Shown: positions 8,761 to 17,808 of the stretch, in pieces | Layout of the letters: each line of letters begins with the position of its first letter | Position numbering within the stretch: the first letter of the stretch is position 1 | From: Ruegeria sp. ANG-S4 | Lineage (GTDB): Bacteria; Pseudomonadota; Alphaproteobacteria; Rhodobacterales; Rhodobacteraceae | Reading direction: 5' to 3' | DNA length: 64,000 bases | Assembly (NCBI RefSeq): GCF_000814005.1 | Contig: NZ_JWLK01000006.1 | Coordinates: forward strand, 248,001-312,000 | Notes under the pieces: model-generated | Seen by the model: only the letters and a program-made list of their open reading frames with translations | The model's database searches: none | Told to the model about the DNA's origin: nothing | Translations under genes and position numbers: made by a program

Positions 8761-9759
8761 TTATCCGCCAACTCCCGGGCCGGCACCGCTACCGAAGTCC
8801 ATGATGCCTTTGGCCGAAGGACCGACTAGGATCAGCAGAAGCGGGGGAACCGTCAGCATCATTGTCGCAAGTGTCATTTTGGTTGGCAACTTATTCGCGG
8901 CCTCTTCCGCCCGCATGACACGCTTGTCCCGCATCTCACCGGCGTAAACCCGCAATGCTTCGGCAATGGATGTGCCGAAAGTTGCCGACTGAATCATCAC
9001 CGTCACAAAGGCGCTGACATCCTGCACGCCGCACCGTGTTGCAAAGTCGCGCAGGACCGAATCCTTTTCCTTACCCGCTTTCATCTCATAAGCCACAACC
9101 TCGAACTCGGTTGCGATGTCGGGATAGGATGCTTTCATCTCGGACGCCACCCGAACGATAGCTTGGTCAAGGGACTGACCCGCTTCGACGCAAACCAGCA
9201 TCAGGTCGAGCGTGTCCGGGAACCCTGCCGTGATTGCTTCTTGACGTTCGGCGACGCGGCGCGTGATCCAGTATTTCGGGATAAAGTACCCGATGGCCCC
9301 CGGTACCAACAGGCGAATTCCGATTTGCGTCCCGTCAAACTCCTGTTCGCCGGCAAACACCGTGACAAGCAATACGCCAATCAAAAGACCGATGATGCCC
9401 AAAGCAAATTGCGAAAAGTGAAAGAAGCGAACTGCGTCCTTGGATTGATACCCCGCTTGTCGAAGCTTGAGCTGAACCGCGGAGTATTCTTCCTTGTCTT
9501 TCGGCTCCAGGAACGTTGCAAACTTTTCCAGTTGCTCGTTTTGACCGGCCTGGCGCAGGCGTTCTTTCTTTTCTTTCTTGCCTTTCTTCGGCGCGGTTGT
9601 TGACCGTTGCAGTTTCTTCAGCGGGTCCTCGGGCTGATTCAGCATCAGCGGAACCGTAACGAGGATCATGAACAACCCAAGCACACCAACCACGATCAAT
9701 GGGCCGAATTCGCCGAGATTCTCGGTCAGGAAGGTGTTGATTGAAGACAGAAATTCCAT
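8761..9759 (-). CDS. tadC: Tad secretion inner-membrane platform protein TadC
   Basis: A 332-residue type II secretion F-domain membrane protein. There is an N-terminal hydrophobic helix (about 18-40), a highly charged Lys-rich linker (KKGKKEKKERLRQ near 58-70), two further helices near 115-150, the T2SF domain (about 185-310), and a C-terminal hydrophobic helix. With TadB it forms the platform on which Flp pilins assemble. The gene sits 10 bp after tadB. Confidence 0.94.
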   Translation of the reverse strand: MEFLSSINTFLTENLGEFGPLIVVGVLGLFMILVTVPLMLNQPEDPLKKLQRSTTAPKKGKKEKKERLRQAGQNEQLEKFATFLEPKDKEEYSAVQLKLRQAGYQSKDAVRFFHFSQFALGIIGLLIGVLLVTVFAGEQEFDGTQIGIRLLVPGAIGYFIPKYWITRRVAERQEAITAGFPDTLDLMLVCVEAGQSLDQAIVRVASEMKASYPDIATEFEVVAYEMKAGKEKDSVLRDFATRCGVQDVSAFVTVMIQSATFGTSIAEALRVYAGEMRDKRVMRAEEAANKLPTKMTLATMMLTVPPLLLILVGPSAKGIMDFGSGAGPGVGG

Positions 9760-9769
9760 GGCAGCACCC

Positions 9770-10738
9770 TCAGACTTTGATATTTGTCAGGATTTTCATG
9801 ACGATAATGTTCAGAGTCAGCATGATCCCAACAAAGAAACAGGCCGGAATGAAATACGGTTCATTCATGACGTCTTCGTAGTAATTCGGGTCTTTGACCA
9901 GAATGAAAACCAAGCAGGCCAATGGGAAGCCCGACAAGAACTTACCGGACCACTGGGCCTCAGCCGTAATGGCTTTGACACGGCGGAACAGGCGGAACCG
10001 CGCGCGGATAACCTTGGCCAACCCGGCCAAAATCTCGGCGAGGTTACCGCCTGATTGCTGCTGGATCGACACGGCGACCGCGAGGAAGCGCAAGTCCTGC
10101 ATGTCCAAACGCTCGGCCATGTCCTTTAGGGCTTCGCCCACATCGCGGCCATAAGCGACCTCGTCCGAGATCACGCCAAATTCAGTTGCCAACGGATCTT
10201 CGACTTCGGAGGCCACGATTTGGACCGAAGATACGAACGGGTTACCCACGCGCAGGGACCGAACCATCAGTTCAACGGCGTCCGGCAACTGCTCTTCGAT
10301 CAAGCCCATTCGTTTCTTGGCCTTGTTGTTGACCCATGCGTACACGGCGCCGATGCCAATCGCCCCGGACAGCGCCGCCCGCAACACCGTGTCGGTGGCT
10401 GTCGCAACGCTGAGCGCCATGAAGGCAAGGCCAGACACAAGGATCATGATCATGATCAATTGCTTAGGACTGAAGGCTATCGCCGCTTTCTGTGCCTTGT
10501 CTGCAAGCAGCGAGTAGAGCGGTATGCTCTGGGTTTTCATATGCTGCTGCATTTCCTTGCGCAGCTGTTCCAGAACCTCTTCCCGACCGACGCCCTTGTC
10601 GATCATATCCAAACGGCGGTTAACGCGACTGTTCAGACTGATCGATTTACCGAAAGCGACCAGATAGATGCCCTCTACAAGCAGTAGAACCGCAACAAAG
10701 ATAACGACGTAGATAAGTGCCTCGACCGGCAATGTCAT
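9770..10738 (-). CDS. tadB: Tad secretion inner-membrane platform protein TadB
   Basis: A 322-residue T2SF-domain membrane protein. An N-terminal transmembrane helix (about 5-27) is followed by a cytoplasmic stretch, a helix pair at about 92-130, the F domain with LPDAVELMVRSLRVGNPF and QQQSGGNLAEILAGL, and two C-terminal helices. It is the partner of TadC and contacts the ATPase TadA. It lies 12 bp after tadA/cpaF and 10 bp before tadC. Confidence 0.95.
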   Translation of the reverse strand: MTLPVEALIYVVIFVAVLLLVEGIYLVAFGKSISLNSRVNRRLDMIDKGVGREEVLEQLRKEMQQHMKTQSIPLYSLLADKAQKAAIAFSPKQLIMIMILVSGLAFMALSVATATDTVLRAALSGAIGIGAVYAWVNNKAKKRMGLIEEQLPDAVELMVRSLRVGNPFVSSVQIVASEVEDPLATEFGVISDEVAYGRDVGEALKDMAERLDMQDLRFLAVAVSIQQQSGGNLAEILAGLAKVIRARFRLFRRVKAITAEAQWSGKFLSGFPLACLVFILVKDPNYYEDVMNEPYFIPACFFVGIMLTLNIIVMKILTNIKV

Positions 10739-10750
10739 AACAATAGTCTC

Positions 10751-12187
<1,437 letters not shown>

Positions 12188-12204
12188 GGCAGCTCTCCCT
12201 CGTG

Positions 12205-13437
12205 TTACGCAGCCTCGGCGCTGTTGCTGCCCAGGCTATGCAGCGATTGCGCCAGCTTTGCGATTTCGCGACGCAGCGGATTCTTGGCCGCGGAATTGGC
12301 CAGCGGCAGACCGTGATCGCCGCTTTGCATGACTTGCTTGCCACCATCGGGCAGGTGCAGGTCAATTGAGATGCCCAGGCTTTCGCCCATACGTTTGACC
12401 CGGCTTTTGCCATTGAGATCGGTGAACTTCGGCGCGCGGTTCATTGCGAAGCGCAACTTGTTGAAAGGCAGTTCCTCGGCCTGCAACGCCCGCTTCATAC
12501 GAAGTGCGTTCTGGGCCGAGCGCATGTCCAATTCCAACATCGCAAAATAGACATGAGCGGCTTGAAGTACGGTTTCCGACCAATGCACCAGCGTTTTCGG
12601 CATGTCGACGACGACATAGTCAAATTGGCTTCGGGCTGTATCGATTACCTTTTGGATGTCTTCGGGTGTGATGATGTCCAGTGGGACCATATCGGAAGGC
12701 GCGGTCAGAACCTGCAGCTTTTCGTCGAAGGTTTGCAGTGCCTGGCCGAAAGATTCCTCATCCATCGAAGCGGTGTCTGACAGCATCTCGAAAACCGCTT
12801 CGTGGCGCGGCAGGTCAAGATAGGTCGAGACAGTGCCATACTGCATGTCCAGATCAATGATGCAGACTTTGGGCGCGTCTTTGTCCGAGACCGTCGCAAG
12901 TTCCCAGGCAAGGTTAACAGCCAAGGTTGTTGCGCCTACGCCACCCGCCAGACCGTGGACAACGAACAAGGCACCTTCCTTTGATTCGCCCTGAGACATC
13001 GAAACCGCTGCCTGCGGAACCGCAACAGGCTCAGGCTTATTCATGCGATCGATGGCTTCCTGCAATTCGTTTTCCGGCAGCGGGTAGGGGACAAACTCGT
13101 CGGCACCTTTGCGCAGCAGTTGATGCAGCGAAGCAGGCGTTACATCTTCTGCGATCAGAACGACCTTGATGCCCTTTTCCTTGGCCTGCGTGATGATCTC
13201 GCCCATCAAGGTCAGGTTGTCTTCGTCCTCTCCATCCAGCGCAAGTGCCACGAATTGCAGAGAATCTGCCTCGGGCTGGCTGAAGAAAGCAAGCGCCTCG
13301 GCAAATCCAAGATCTCCCCAACGCTCGCCCAGGGCAGCTTCCATATCTTCGATCAACAGGTCGAAGTTCTGGACATCCCGGCTGATGGTGCAGGCCAGGA
13401 TGGCGGTGTTTTCGTCTTGCGGCGTTGCGCTCGTCAT
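12205..13437 (-). CDS. cpaE: Pilus assembly protein CpaE/TadZ (MinD-like, degenerate P-loop)
   Basis: A 410-residue protein that localises the Tad machinery in the cell. Residues about 10-135 resemble a response-regulator-type receiver fold without a clear phosphoacceptor pattern; residues about 155-400 are MinD/ParA-like (CIIDLDMQYG switch, VVVDMPKTLVHWSE). The deviant Walker A site reads AGGVGATT at 164-171: both lysines expected in the KGGxGKT signature are alanines (Ala164 and Ala169). An AGGA stretch precedes the ATG at 13437. It begins the cpaE-cpaF-tadB-tadC run. Confidence 0.92.
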   Translation of the reverse strand: MTSATPQDENTAILACTISRDVQNFDLLIEDMEAALGERWGDLGFAEALAFFSQPEADSLQFVALALDGEDEDNLTLMGEIITQAKEKGIKVVLIAEDVTPASLHQLLRKGADEFVPYPLPENELQEAIDRMNKPEPVAVPQAAVSMSQGESKEGALFVVHGLAGGVGATTLAVNLAWELATVSDKDAPKVCIIDLDMQYGTVSTYLDLPRHEAVFEMLSDTASMDEESFGQALQTFDEKLQVLTAPSDMVPLDIITPEDIQKVIDTARSQFDYVVVDMPKTLVHWSETVLQAAHVYFAMLELDMRSAQNALRMKRALQAEELPFNKLRFAMNRAPKFTDLNGKSRVKRMGESLGISIDLHLPDGGKQVMQSGDHGLPLANSAAKNPLRREIAKLAQSLHSLGSNSAEAA

Positions 13438-13604
13438 TTACTCAATCCTCGTCGAGAGGGCTGAACAAACCGTACGAACGTGAAAGGAGCTGTTCTGATT
13501 TGCTGTCGCCCTGTGCGGTCAATTCTGGCCGCAGGTCACCCAATTGTTCGCAACGTCGCTTGGAAGTTGGGCAAGAATTGGGCGCAAAAGAACCAATTGT
13601 AGGG

Positions 13605-13630
13605 AAACGGGCGACGATGCCGCCCGAATT
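13605..13630 (-). terminator. Weak terminator-like hairpin between the ompA-like gene and cpaE
   Basis: In the 210 bp gap, CGGGCG (13608-13613) can pair with CGCCCG (13621-13626) across a 7-base loop. On the minus strand it is followed by TTTCCC rather than a clean U run, so termination would be partial at best. Confidence 0.3.
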
Positions 13631-13647
13631 CTGCTTATTGTTCCGAG

Positions 13648-14271
13648 TTATTCGTCAGACGCGCTGGCGTCTTCGCGCTGGATATAGCTCGCTCGAGTAG
13701 CGCTTTCGACATACTCGCGATAGACAACCTCGGCATACTTGCCGTCCAGAATGTTGCGGTGATTGTCAACAAAGCCGGATACTTCGGTCACGGTACGGCG
13801 ATTGCGGCGATCACGCTGCTGGGTGGCGATCAACGGCCGTGTTTTCCCAAAAGAAACAACCGCTTCCAGCCTTGAGCGAGAGATGCCCTGGCGTGTCAGG
13901 AAGGCCACTGCTGCATTTGCGCGACGCAGGCCCAGAGCATTGTTGTAGGCTTGCGAACCAACAGCATCCGTATGTCCGTAGACGCGGAAACGGGCTTCGG
14001 GGAACTGTTTGATCCAGGCGGCCTGCTGCAACAGGATCCTTTGCGCCGACTCATCCAACTGTGCACTGTCAAAGGCAAAGTTGATTTGGCTCGGGACCTC
14101 GGCTGCGAATCGCTGGGCCAGGATCTGGCCGTAGCTCAATTCGCCGTTCAGGACCTGGATGTTGTTCAGCGTCGCATTCCCGAATGCGCCCTGGTCGATT
14201 TCGTAACCGGCCTCGCGCGTGCAACCCGCGACAGCGACTGAAAGACCCAGTGTTATAAACAACTTATACAT
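13648..14271 (-). CDS. OmpA-family lipoprotein of the tad locus
   Basis: A 207-residue outer-membrane lipoprotein when started at MYKLFITLG (14271), which has GGAGAGG nine bases upstream; longer in-frame starts exist at 14292 and 14280. The lipobox SVAVAGC acylates Cys17. Residues about 70-175 carry the OmpA peptidoglycan-binding domain (FAFDSAQLDESAQRIL-like start, then VYGHTDAVGS and LGLRRANAAVAFL). It probably anchors the secretin complex to peptidoglycan, as RcpB/OmpA-type proteins do in other tad loci. It follows cpaC by 17 bp. Confidence 0.88.
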   Translation of the reverse strand: MYKLFITLGLSVAVAGCTREAGYEIDQGAFGNATLNNIQVLNGELSYGQILAQRFAAEVPSQINFAFDSAQLDESAQRILLQQAAWIKQFPEARFRVYGHTDAVGSQAYNNALGLRRANAAVAFLTRQGISRSRLEAVVSFGKTRPLIATQQRDRRNRRTVTEVSGFVDNHRNILDGKYAEVVYREYVESATRASYIQREDASASDE

Positions 14272-14288
14272 TGGTTCCATCCTCTCCA

Positions 14289-15695
14289 TCAATCCAGGAC
14301 ATAGCCGTAGGAGTTGCCAAAGTCTTGTCTGGCCACTTCCGAAGCTGCGCCGCTGCCGACCCGTTCAGTGCGAGCCACCTTGCCGTTGACGAACAAGTCA
14401 AACTCGCTTGGGGGTTTGACCCGGTCCGTGGGCAGGGCCAGGGCCTCGCCACGTGTCGGCGACACAAGATGCACGGTCACGATGATGACCAATTCGCTTT
14501 GCTGACGCTGGTATTGCGCGCTTCTGAACAGAGCCCCCAGGACCGGCACGTCGCCGAGCCATGGAACCTGATTGTTCAGGTCTGCAAAGTCATCTTGAAT
14601 CAAGCCTGCAATCGCAAAGCTCTCTCCGTCGCGGAGTTCGACCGATGTCTTCGTGTCACGAACAACGAAGCTGGGCACTGCGTCACCTTGAATGGTGAAG
14701 CTCTGCGATTGGTCGATGCTTGAGACCGAAGCCGCCATTTCCAGGTTGATGAGATCGCCATCGACAACCCGCGGTGTGAACAGAAGCTGCACACCGAAGC
14801 TGCGGTATTCGATTGCGATTACGCCTTCATCCTGAGGCACCGGAATGGGCACCTGGCCACCGGCCAGGAATTCCGCTTCTTGTCCGGACAGGGCTGACAG
14901 GTTCGGTTCAGCCAGACTGCGTGCTAAGCCCTTGGATTCCAAGGCTTCAATCAGCAGCCGTACCTGAGTGGAGCCAGCGCCAAATCCAAAGAGGATTGCA
15001 CCTGTGTTCGTCTGCGCGAACGGGATGTTGTCCGCCAGCGCGTTGTTCAATGCGCCTTGCGTGTTCAGAGAACCGAAGCCAGCGGTCACGTCGCCGCCGC
15101 CAAAGCCAAGAGAGGCTGAAAGGTTCTTGGCCACGGTGCGGTTCATCTCAGCGAAGCGCACTTTCAACATGACCTGCTGCACACCGCCCACGCTCATCAG
15201 GTTCGAGACCCGCTCGGGCGCATAGCGTTCTGCCAATTCCAGAGCACGGGCAAGACGCGCGCTGCTGGATACTGTGCCCGACAGAACAATGCCGTCGTTT
15301 GCAGTGCGAACTTCGATCTGTTCGTTCGGCAAAATCTGACGCAAACGCTCTTTAAACTCGGAAACATCCGGTGCGACCCGGACCCGAACGTTGGTTATCA
15401 GATTGCCTGCACCGTCGAACATCGTCAGGGTCGTCAAACCCGGCGCACGGCCAAGGATATAGATCGTGCGGTCCGACAGTGTCGAGATGTCCGCAATGCC
15501 CGCGTTGGCGATGCTGATGTCCGCGAACGGTTGTTCGCTTTCCACAACGATTGCGCGATTTATGGGGACATCCAGCGTTTCCGCTGTCCCCTTTTTGACC
15601 ACGCGAAGATTTTCAGCCCAAGCGGCGTCGCCGATTGGACCCACAAAAAGCGTCAACCCCAGCAGGGTTGCGCTGATCCAGGAACGTATTGTCAT
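14289..15695 (-). CDS. cpaC: Tad pilus secretin CpaC/RcpA
   Basis: The outer-membrane secretin channel, 468 residues from the ATG at 15695 (MTIRSWISATLL), preceded by GGAGAGGCAGGT. A signal peptide ends near residue 30 (VGPIGDAAWA). Next come the pilus-formation N-terminal domain, about residues 40-105 (VVESEQPFADISIANAG), a BON-like domain (about 125-190) and the secretin domain (about 240-420) with VPIPVPQDEGVIAIEYRS and VQLLFTPRVV. Upstream, a 195 bp gap contains the terminator of cpaB, so cpaC probably has its own promoter. Confidence 0.95.
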   Translation of the reverse strand: MTIRSWISATLLGLTLFVGPIGDAAWAENLRVVKKGTAETLDVPINRAIVVESEQPFADISIANAGIADISTLSDRTIYILGRAPGLTTLTMFDGAGNLITNVRVRVAPDVSEFKERLRQILPNEQIEVRTANDGIVLSGTVSSSARLARALELAERYAPERVSNLMSVGGVQQVMLKVRFAEMNRTVAKNLSASLGFGGGDVTAGFGSLNTQGALNNALADNIPFAQTNTGAILFGFGAGSTQVRLLIEALESKGLARSLAEPNLSALSGQEAEFLAGGQVPIPVPQDEGVIAIEYRSFGVQLLFTPRVVDGDLINLEMAASVSSIDQSQSFTIQGDAVPSFVVRDTKTSVELRDGESFAIAGLIQDDFADLNNQVPWLGDVPVLGALFRSAQYQRQQSELVIIVTVHLVSPTRGEALALPTDRVKPPSEFDLFVNGKVARTERVGSGAASEVARQDFGNSYGYVLD

Positions 15696-15828
15696 GTGAC
15701 CTGCCTCTCCGATCACCACTCGATTTTTTTGGGTCTTATGCCCTATGCTTCAGAACCCTGCGCCAAATCCGGATTTATTGCAATAATCAATGGTTTCTGG
15801 AATTTTCCTTATGTGGACAATGCGCAAC

Positions 15829-15866
15829 ATCAAAGCAAAACGGGCCGCGCAATCCGCGCGGCCCGA
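15829..15866 (-). terminator. Rho-independent terminator after cpaB
   Basis: A perfect 9 bp stem pairs GGGCCGCGC (15842-15850) with GCGCGGCCC (15856-15864) around a 5-base loop. Read on the minus strand it is followed by GTTTTGCTTTG. It separates cpaB from cpaC. Confidence 0.8.
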
Positions 15867-15890
15867 AGCTGGTAACAGCCTGAATTAAAG

Positions 15891-16769
15891 TCAGTTTGTG
15901 CAGGGAATAACTGTCTGGACCGTTTCGCCGCCGCGACGGGTTCGAATCGTGCAGACTTCCTCTTCCTCGACGACCGGAGCTGGTGCAGTTTCCTGAATAT
16001 TCAACAGCTTGCGTTGATCCACTTCGACAACGCTTGCAACCGCTTCGTCCTTTGCGCCGACAAGCGCCAGTGACAACCGCCCGGTGTTTTGACCCTGAGC
16101 CAAAACCGCAACCTGTTCCGGAGTTGCCATCACAGTCACGGTGCGCGCGATATTTGTGCCGGTCACGTCCGACCCGGAGGTCTGGTCCACGGCAATGAGC
16201 TCGATCGTGGTCTCGATCAGCCTGGTAATCTCGCCTCGTCCGTCCCCGGTGCCACGCAGCGAACCGGTCCAATAGACATCAACAATGTCGCCGGGACGCA
16301 GGAAGCCGGAAACTCCGGATGCCACGTCAACGCTGATGGCAAAAGCACGCATTCCCTTTTCAAGTTGAGACGTAAGACCGGCCGGCTCGCCAGGATTGGT
16401 GAGTTTGACGGCCATCAAAGCTTCGTCCTTTTCCATTGCCCGCAAGACGTACCGTTCATTGTCACCGGTTTCCGGGAAAAGAACTTCCATTTCCTTGAAC
16501 GTACCCTCTGGAATGGCGTTTTCAGGCCATTGGACGATTTGCACGTCCTCGGGTTTCAACTCTTCGCCATATCTCAGGGCGCGGTTCGACACGAGAACAC
16601 CGACTGTGGGAACAAACTCCGCCCGTGCTTTCGCCAAGGCTTCCTCGCGCAATTGGCGTTCTTTGCTCAGTTTCGCATTGTTGTCCGTGATATACTCGCG
16701 CGCCATGTAGACGGCGCCGCCGGCCAGAGCCACCCCGATGATCAGCACAAGTCCAAAAACAGCTCGCAT
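15891..16769 (-). CDS. cpaB: Flp pilus assembly protein CpaB/RcpC
   Basis: A 292-residue periplasmic protein from the ATG at 16769 (MRAVFGLVLI), which has GAGGGAATA directly upstream. It has an N-terminal membrane anchor or signal helix (about 3-23), a SAF domain at about 50-115 (VLVSNRALRYGEELKPEDV) and an RcpC/CpaB domain at about 125-240 (AFAISVDVASGVSGFLRPGDIV). Two cysteines near the C-terminus (EVCTI and IPCTN) could form a disulfide. CpaB is thought to bridge secretin and inner-membrane platform and may bind peptidoglycan. Confidence 0.93.
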   Translation of the reverse strand: MRAVFGLVLIIGVALAGGAVYMAREYITDNNAKLSKERQLREEALAKARAEFVPTVGVLVSNRALRYGEELKPEDVQIVQWPENAIPEGTFKEMEVLFPETGDNERYVLRAMEKDEALMAVKLTNPGEPAGLTSQLEKGMRAFAISVDVASGVSGFLRPGDIVDVYWTGSLRGTGDGRGEITRLIETTIELIAVDQTSGSDVTGTNIARTVTVMATPEQVAVLAQGQNTGRLSLALVGAKDEAVASVVEVDQRKLLNIQETAPAPVVEEEEVCTIRTRRGGETVQTVIPCTN

Positions 16770-16835
16770 TATTCCCTCGTTACACTTTCTTCCGATAGGC
16801 GCACGGCACACAGGCCTGCTTCAGTTTCCAGGATA

Positions 16836-16864
16836 AATATGAATTGTGTCGAAAAATGGGACAA
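16836..16864 (-). promoter_or_regulatory. Possible sigma-70 promoter upstream of cpaB
   Basis: On the minus strand TTGTCC (16864-16859) and CATATT (16841-16836) are separated by 17 bases, 67 bp before the cpaB start. This is a match by eye only; other AT-rich hexamers occur in the same 186 bp gap. Confidence 0.3.
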
Positions 16865-16955
16865 TGTCAGAACTTATTCTGATGCTTTCAACGGATTCTC
16901 ATGAAATAGCTATTGTCCGGTCGGACTGATTTGCGTTCGCCCGGATTTTTGCAGA

Positions 16956-17150
16956 TCAGTCGAAACTGATCTCTTGCACTTCGACGCCTGCCAAGGCTTG
17001 GCCTGTGGATTCGTCAATGTTCTGGATTGGCTCCTCAAGGTAGAAGTACATCAATGCACCCAACCCAACGACACCTGCCGTCAGGACGACCCAGTCAACA
17101 GTGACCGCGCCACCTTCATCGCGCCAAATCTCTTGTAACCTGATTAACAT
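16956..17150 (-). CDS. Flp-type pilin-like protein (second copy)
   Basis: A 64-residue prepilin-like protein. The short basic/acidic leader ends at Gly14 (RDEGG), followed by AVTVDWVVLTAGVV, which is the hydrophobic assembly helix. In canonical Flp pilins the residues after cleavage include Glu at +5 and Tyr at +6; here they are Asp19 and Trp20. The mature C-terminus is short and acidic (EVQEISFD). It differs from the 17245 pilin outside this motif. It lies after the terminator of the first pilin gene and 186 bp before cpaB. Confidence 0.82.
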   Translation of the reverse strand: MLIRLQEIWRDEGGAVTVDWVVLTAGVVGLGALMYFYLEEPIQNIDESTGQALAGVEVQEISFD

Positions 17151-17185
17151 GGTACGTCACCGGATCTGATATTTGGAAAAAACAA

Positions 17186-17217
17186 GGGCCATGCCTTTAC
17201 AGCTAAAGACATGGCCC
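17186..17217 (-). terminator. Terminator after the first Flp pilin gene
   Basis: GGGCCATG (17186-17193) pairs with CATGGCCC (17210-17217), with further pairing inside the loop. On the minus strand it is followed by TTGTTTTTTCC. It probably makes the major pilin mRNA more abundant than the downstream genes. Confidence 0.82.
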
Positions 17218-17220
17218 CCA

Positions 17221-17235
17221 TTAAAGCTGGCTTAA
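17221..17235. promoter_or_regulatory. CtrA-type box (TTAA-N7-TTAA) between the two pilin genes
   Basis: TTAA at 17221-17224 and TTAA at 17232-17235 with exactly 7 bases between them match the full CtrA recognition pattern known from alphaproteobacteria. A third TTAA at 17245 follows after 9 bases and overlaps the end of the pilin gene. For the minus-strand gene at 17150 the box would sit near -35 of a start site around 17185-17195. Binding is not shown by sequence alone. Confidence 0.45.
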
Positions 17236-17244
17236 GCCCGAAAC

Positions 17245-17457
17245 TTAATCGGATGCGGGCGTGTTGCCCAAGTCGATCGTACCGACGGTTGCGCCTTGCA
17301 GCGCGGTGTTCACGTCACCGGCCAGATCGCTGGCGCCTTGGCGAACCTGATTGTAAGCAATTGCGGCCAGCGCAACCACGGCTGCGGTCAGAACGACCCA
17401 GTCTACAGTTACGGCGCCGTCTTCGTCTTTGCGGAAGTTCTTGAAGAACTTGATCAT
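17245..17457 (-). CDS. flp: Flp-type pilin (probable major pilin)
   Basis: A 70-residue prepilin: leader MIKFFKNFRKDEDG with cleavage expected after Gly14, then the helix AVTVDWVVLTAAVVALAAI, and a small polar C-terminus rich in Ala/Gly/Thr. Asp19 and Trp20 replace the usual Glu(+5) and Tyr(+6) of Flp pilins. A very strong Shine-Dalgarno (AGGAGGG, 7 bases before the ATG at 17457) and a dedicated terminator fit a highly expressed structural subunit. It is the first gene of the minus-strand tad locus. Confidence 0.9.
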   Translation of the reverse strand: MIKFFKNFRKDEDGAVTVDWVVLTAAVVALAAIAYNQVRQGASDLAGDVNTALQGATVGTIDLGNTPASD

Positions 17458-17808
17458 GTTACGTCCCTCCTAAAGGATCAATAAGTACTCTAACCTCGGC
17501 GTCTTTCAGAGCTTTCTCTCTCAGTCCGCTCCCGATCGTCTCGGCATGGGGATATGTTTGCCTGTGGTGCATGGCAGGAATTGGGCCAAACGCAGTTTTT
17601 TTTGCTTAAAGCTTAACTTTTTCTTCGTATTTTTTCCAACGCATTGTTTAAAAAGGAAAATTTGCATGATCTTTTTCCGTTGCCCCACCGTAAGCGATGC
17701 AAATTTACGGCAAATGAGGCGAAATTGCCCCATTTCGCTTTGTTTTTCTGGTGTTGCGGGTGAATTCGGTGTTCAGAATGAACCAAAAGAAGAACTGAGG
17801 CAGGCAAA
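17458..17808. other. 351 bp divergent intergenic region, pilin gene / lytic transglycosylase
   Basis: This gap must carry the promoters of the flp gene (minus) and the lytic transglycosylase gene (plus). It is clearly AT-richer than its surroundings, with T-rich tracts at about 17597-17605 and 17615-17638 and a TTAA-N3-TTAA arrangement at 17606-17616 that does not have CtrA spacing. No ORF with coding character and no clear hairpin was seen. Confidence 0.6.

Noticed and set aside
10440..10460. Overlapping GATCATGATCATGATCA palindromes
   Set aside because: They fall inside the tadB coding sequence and reflect codons for a Met/Ile-rich membrane helix.
17606..17616. TTAA-N3-TTAA upstream of flp1 as a CtrA site
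   Set aside because: Spacing is 3, not 7; it is only an AT-rich palindrome.
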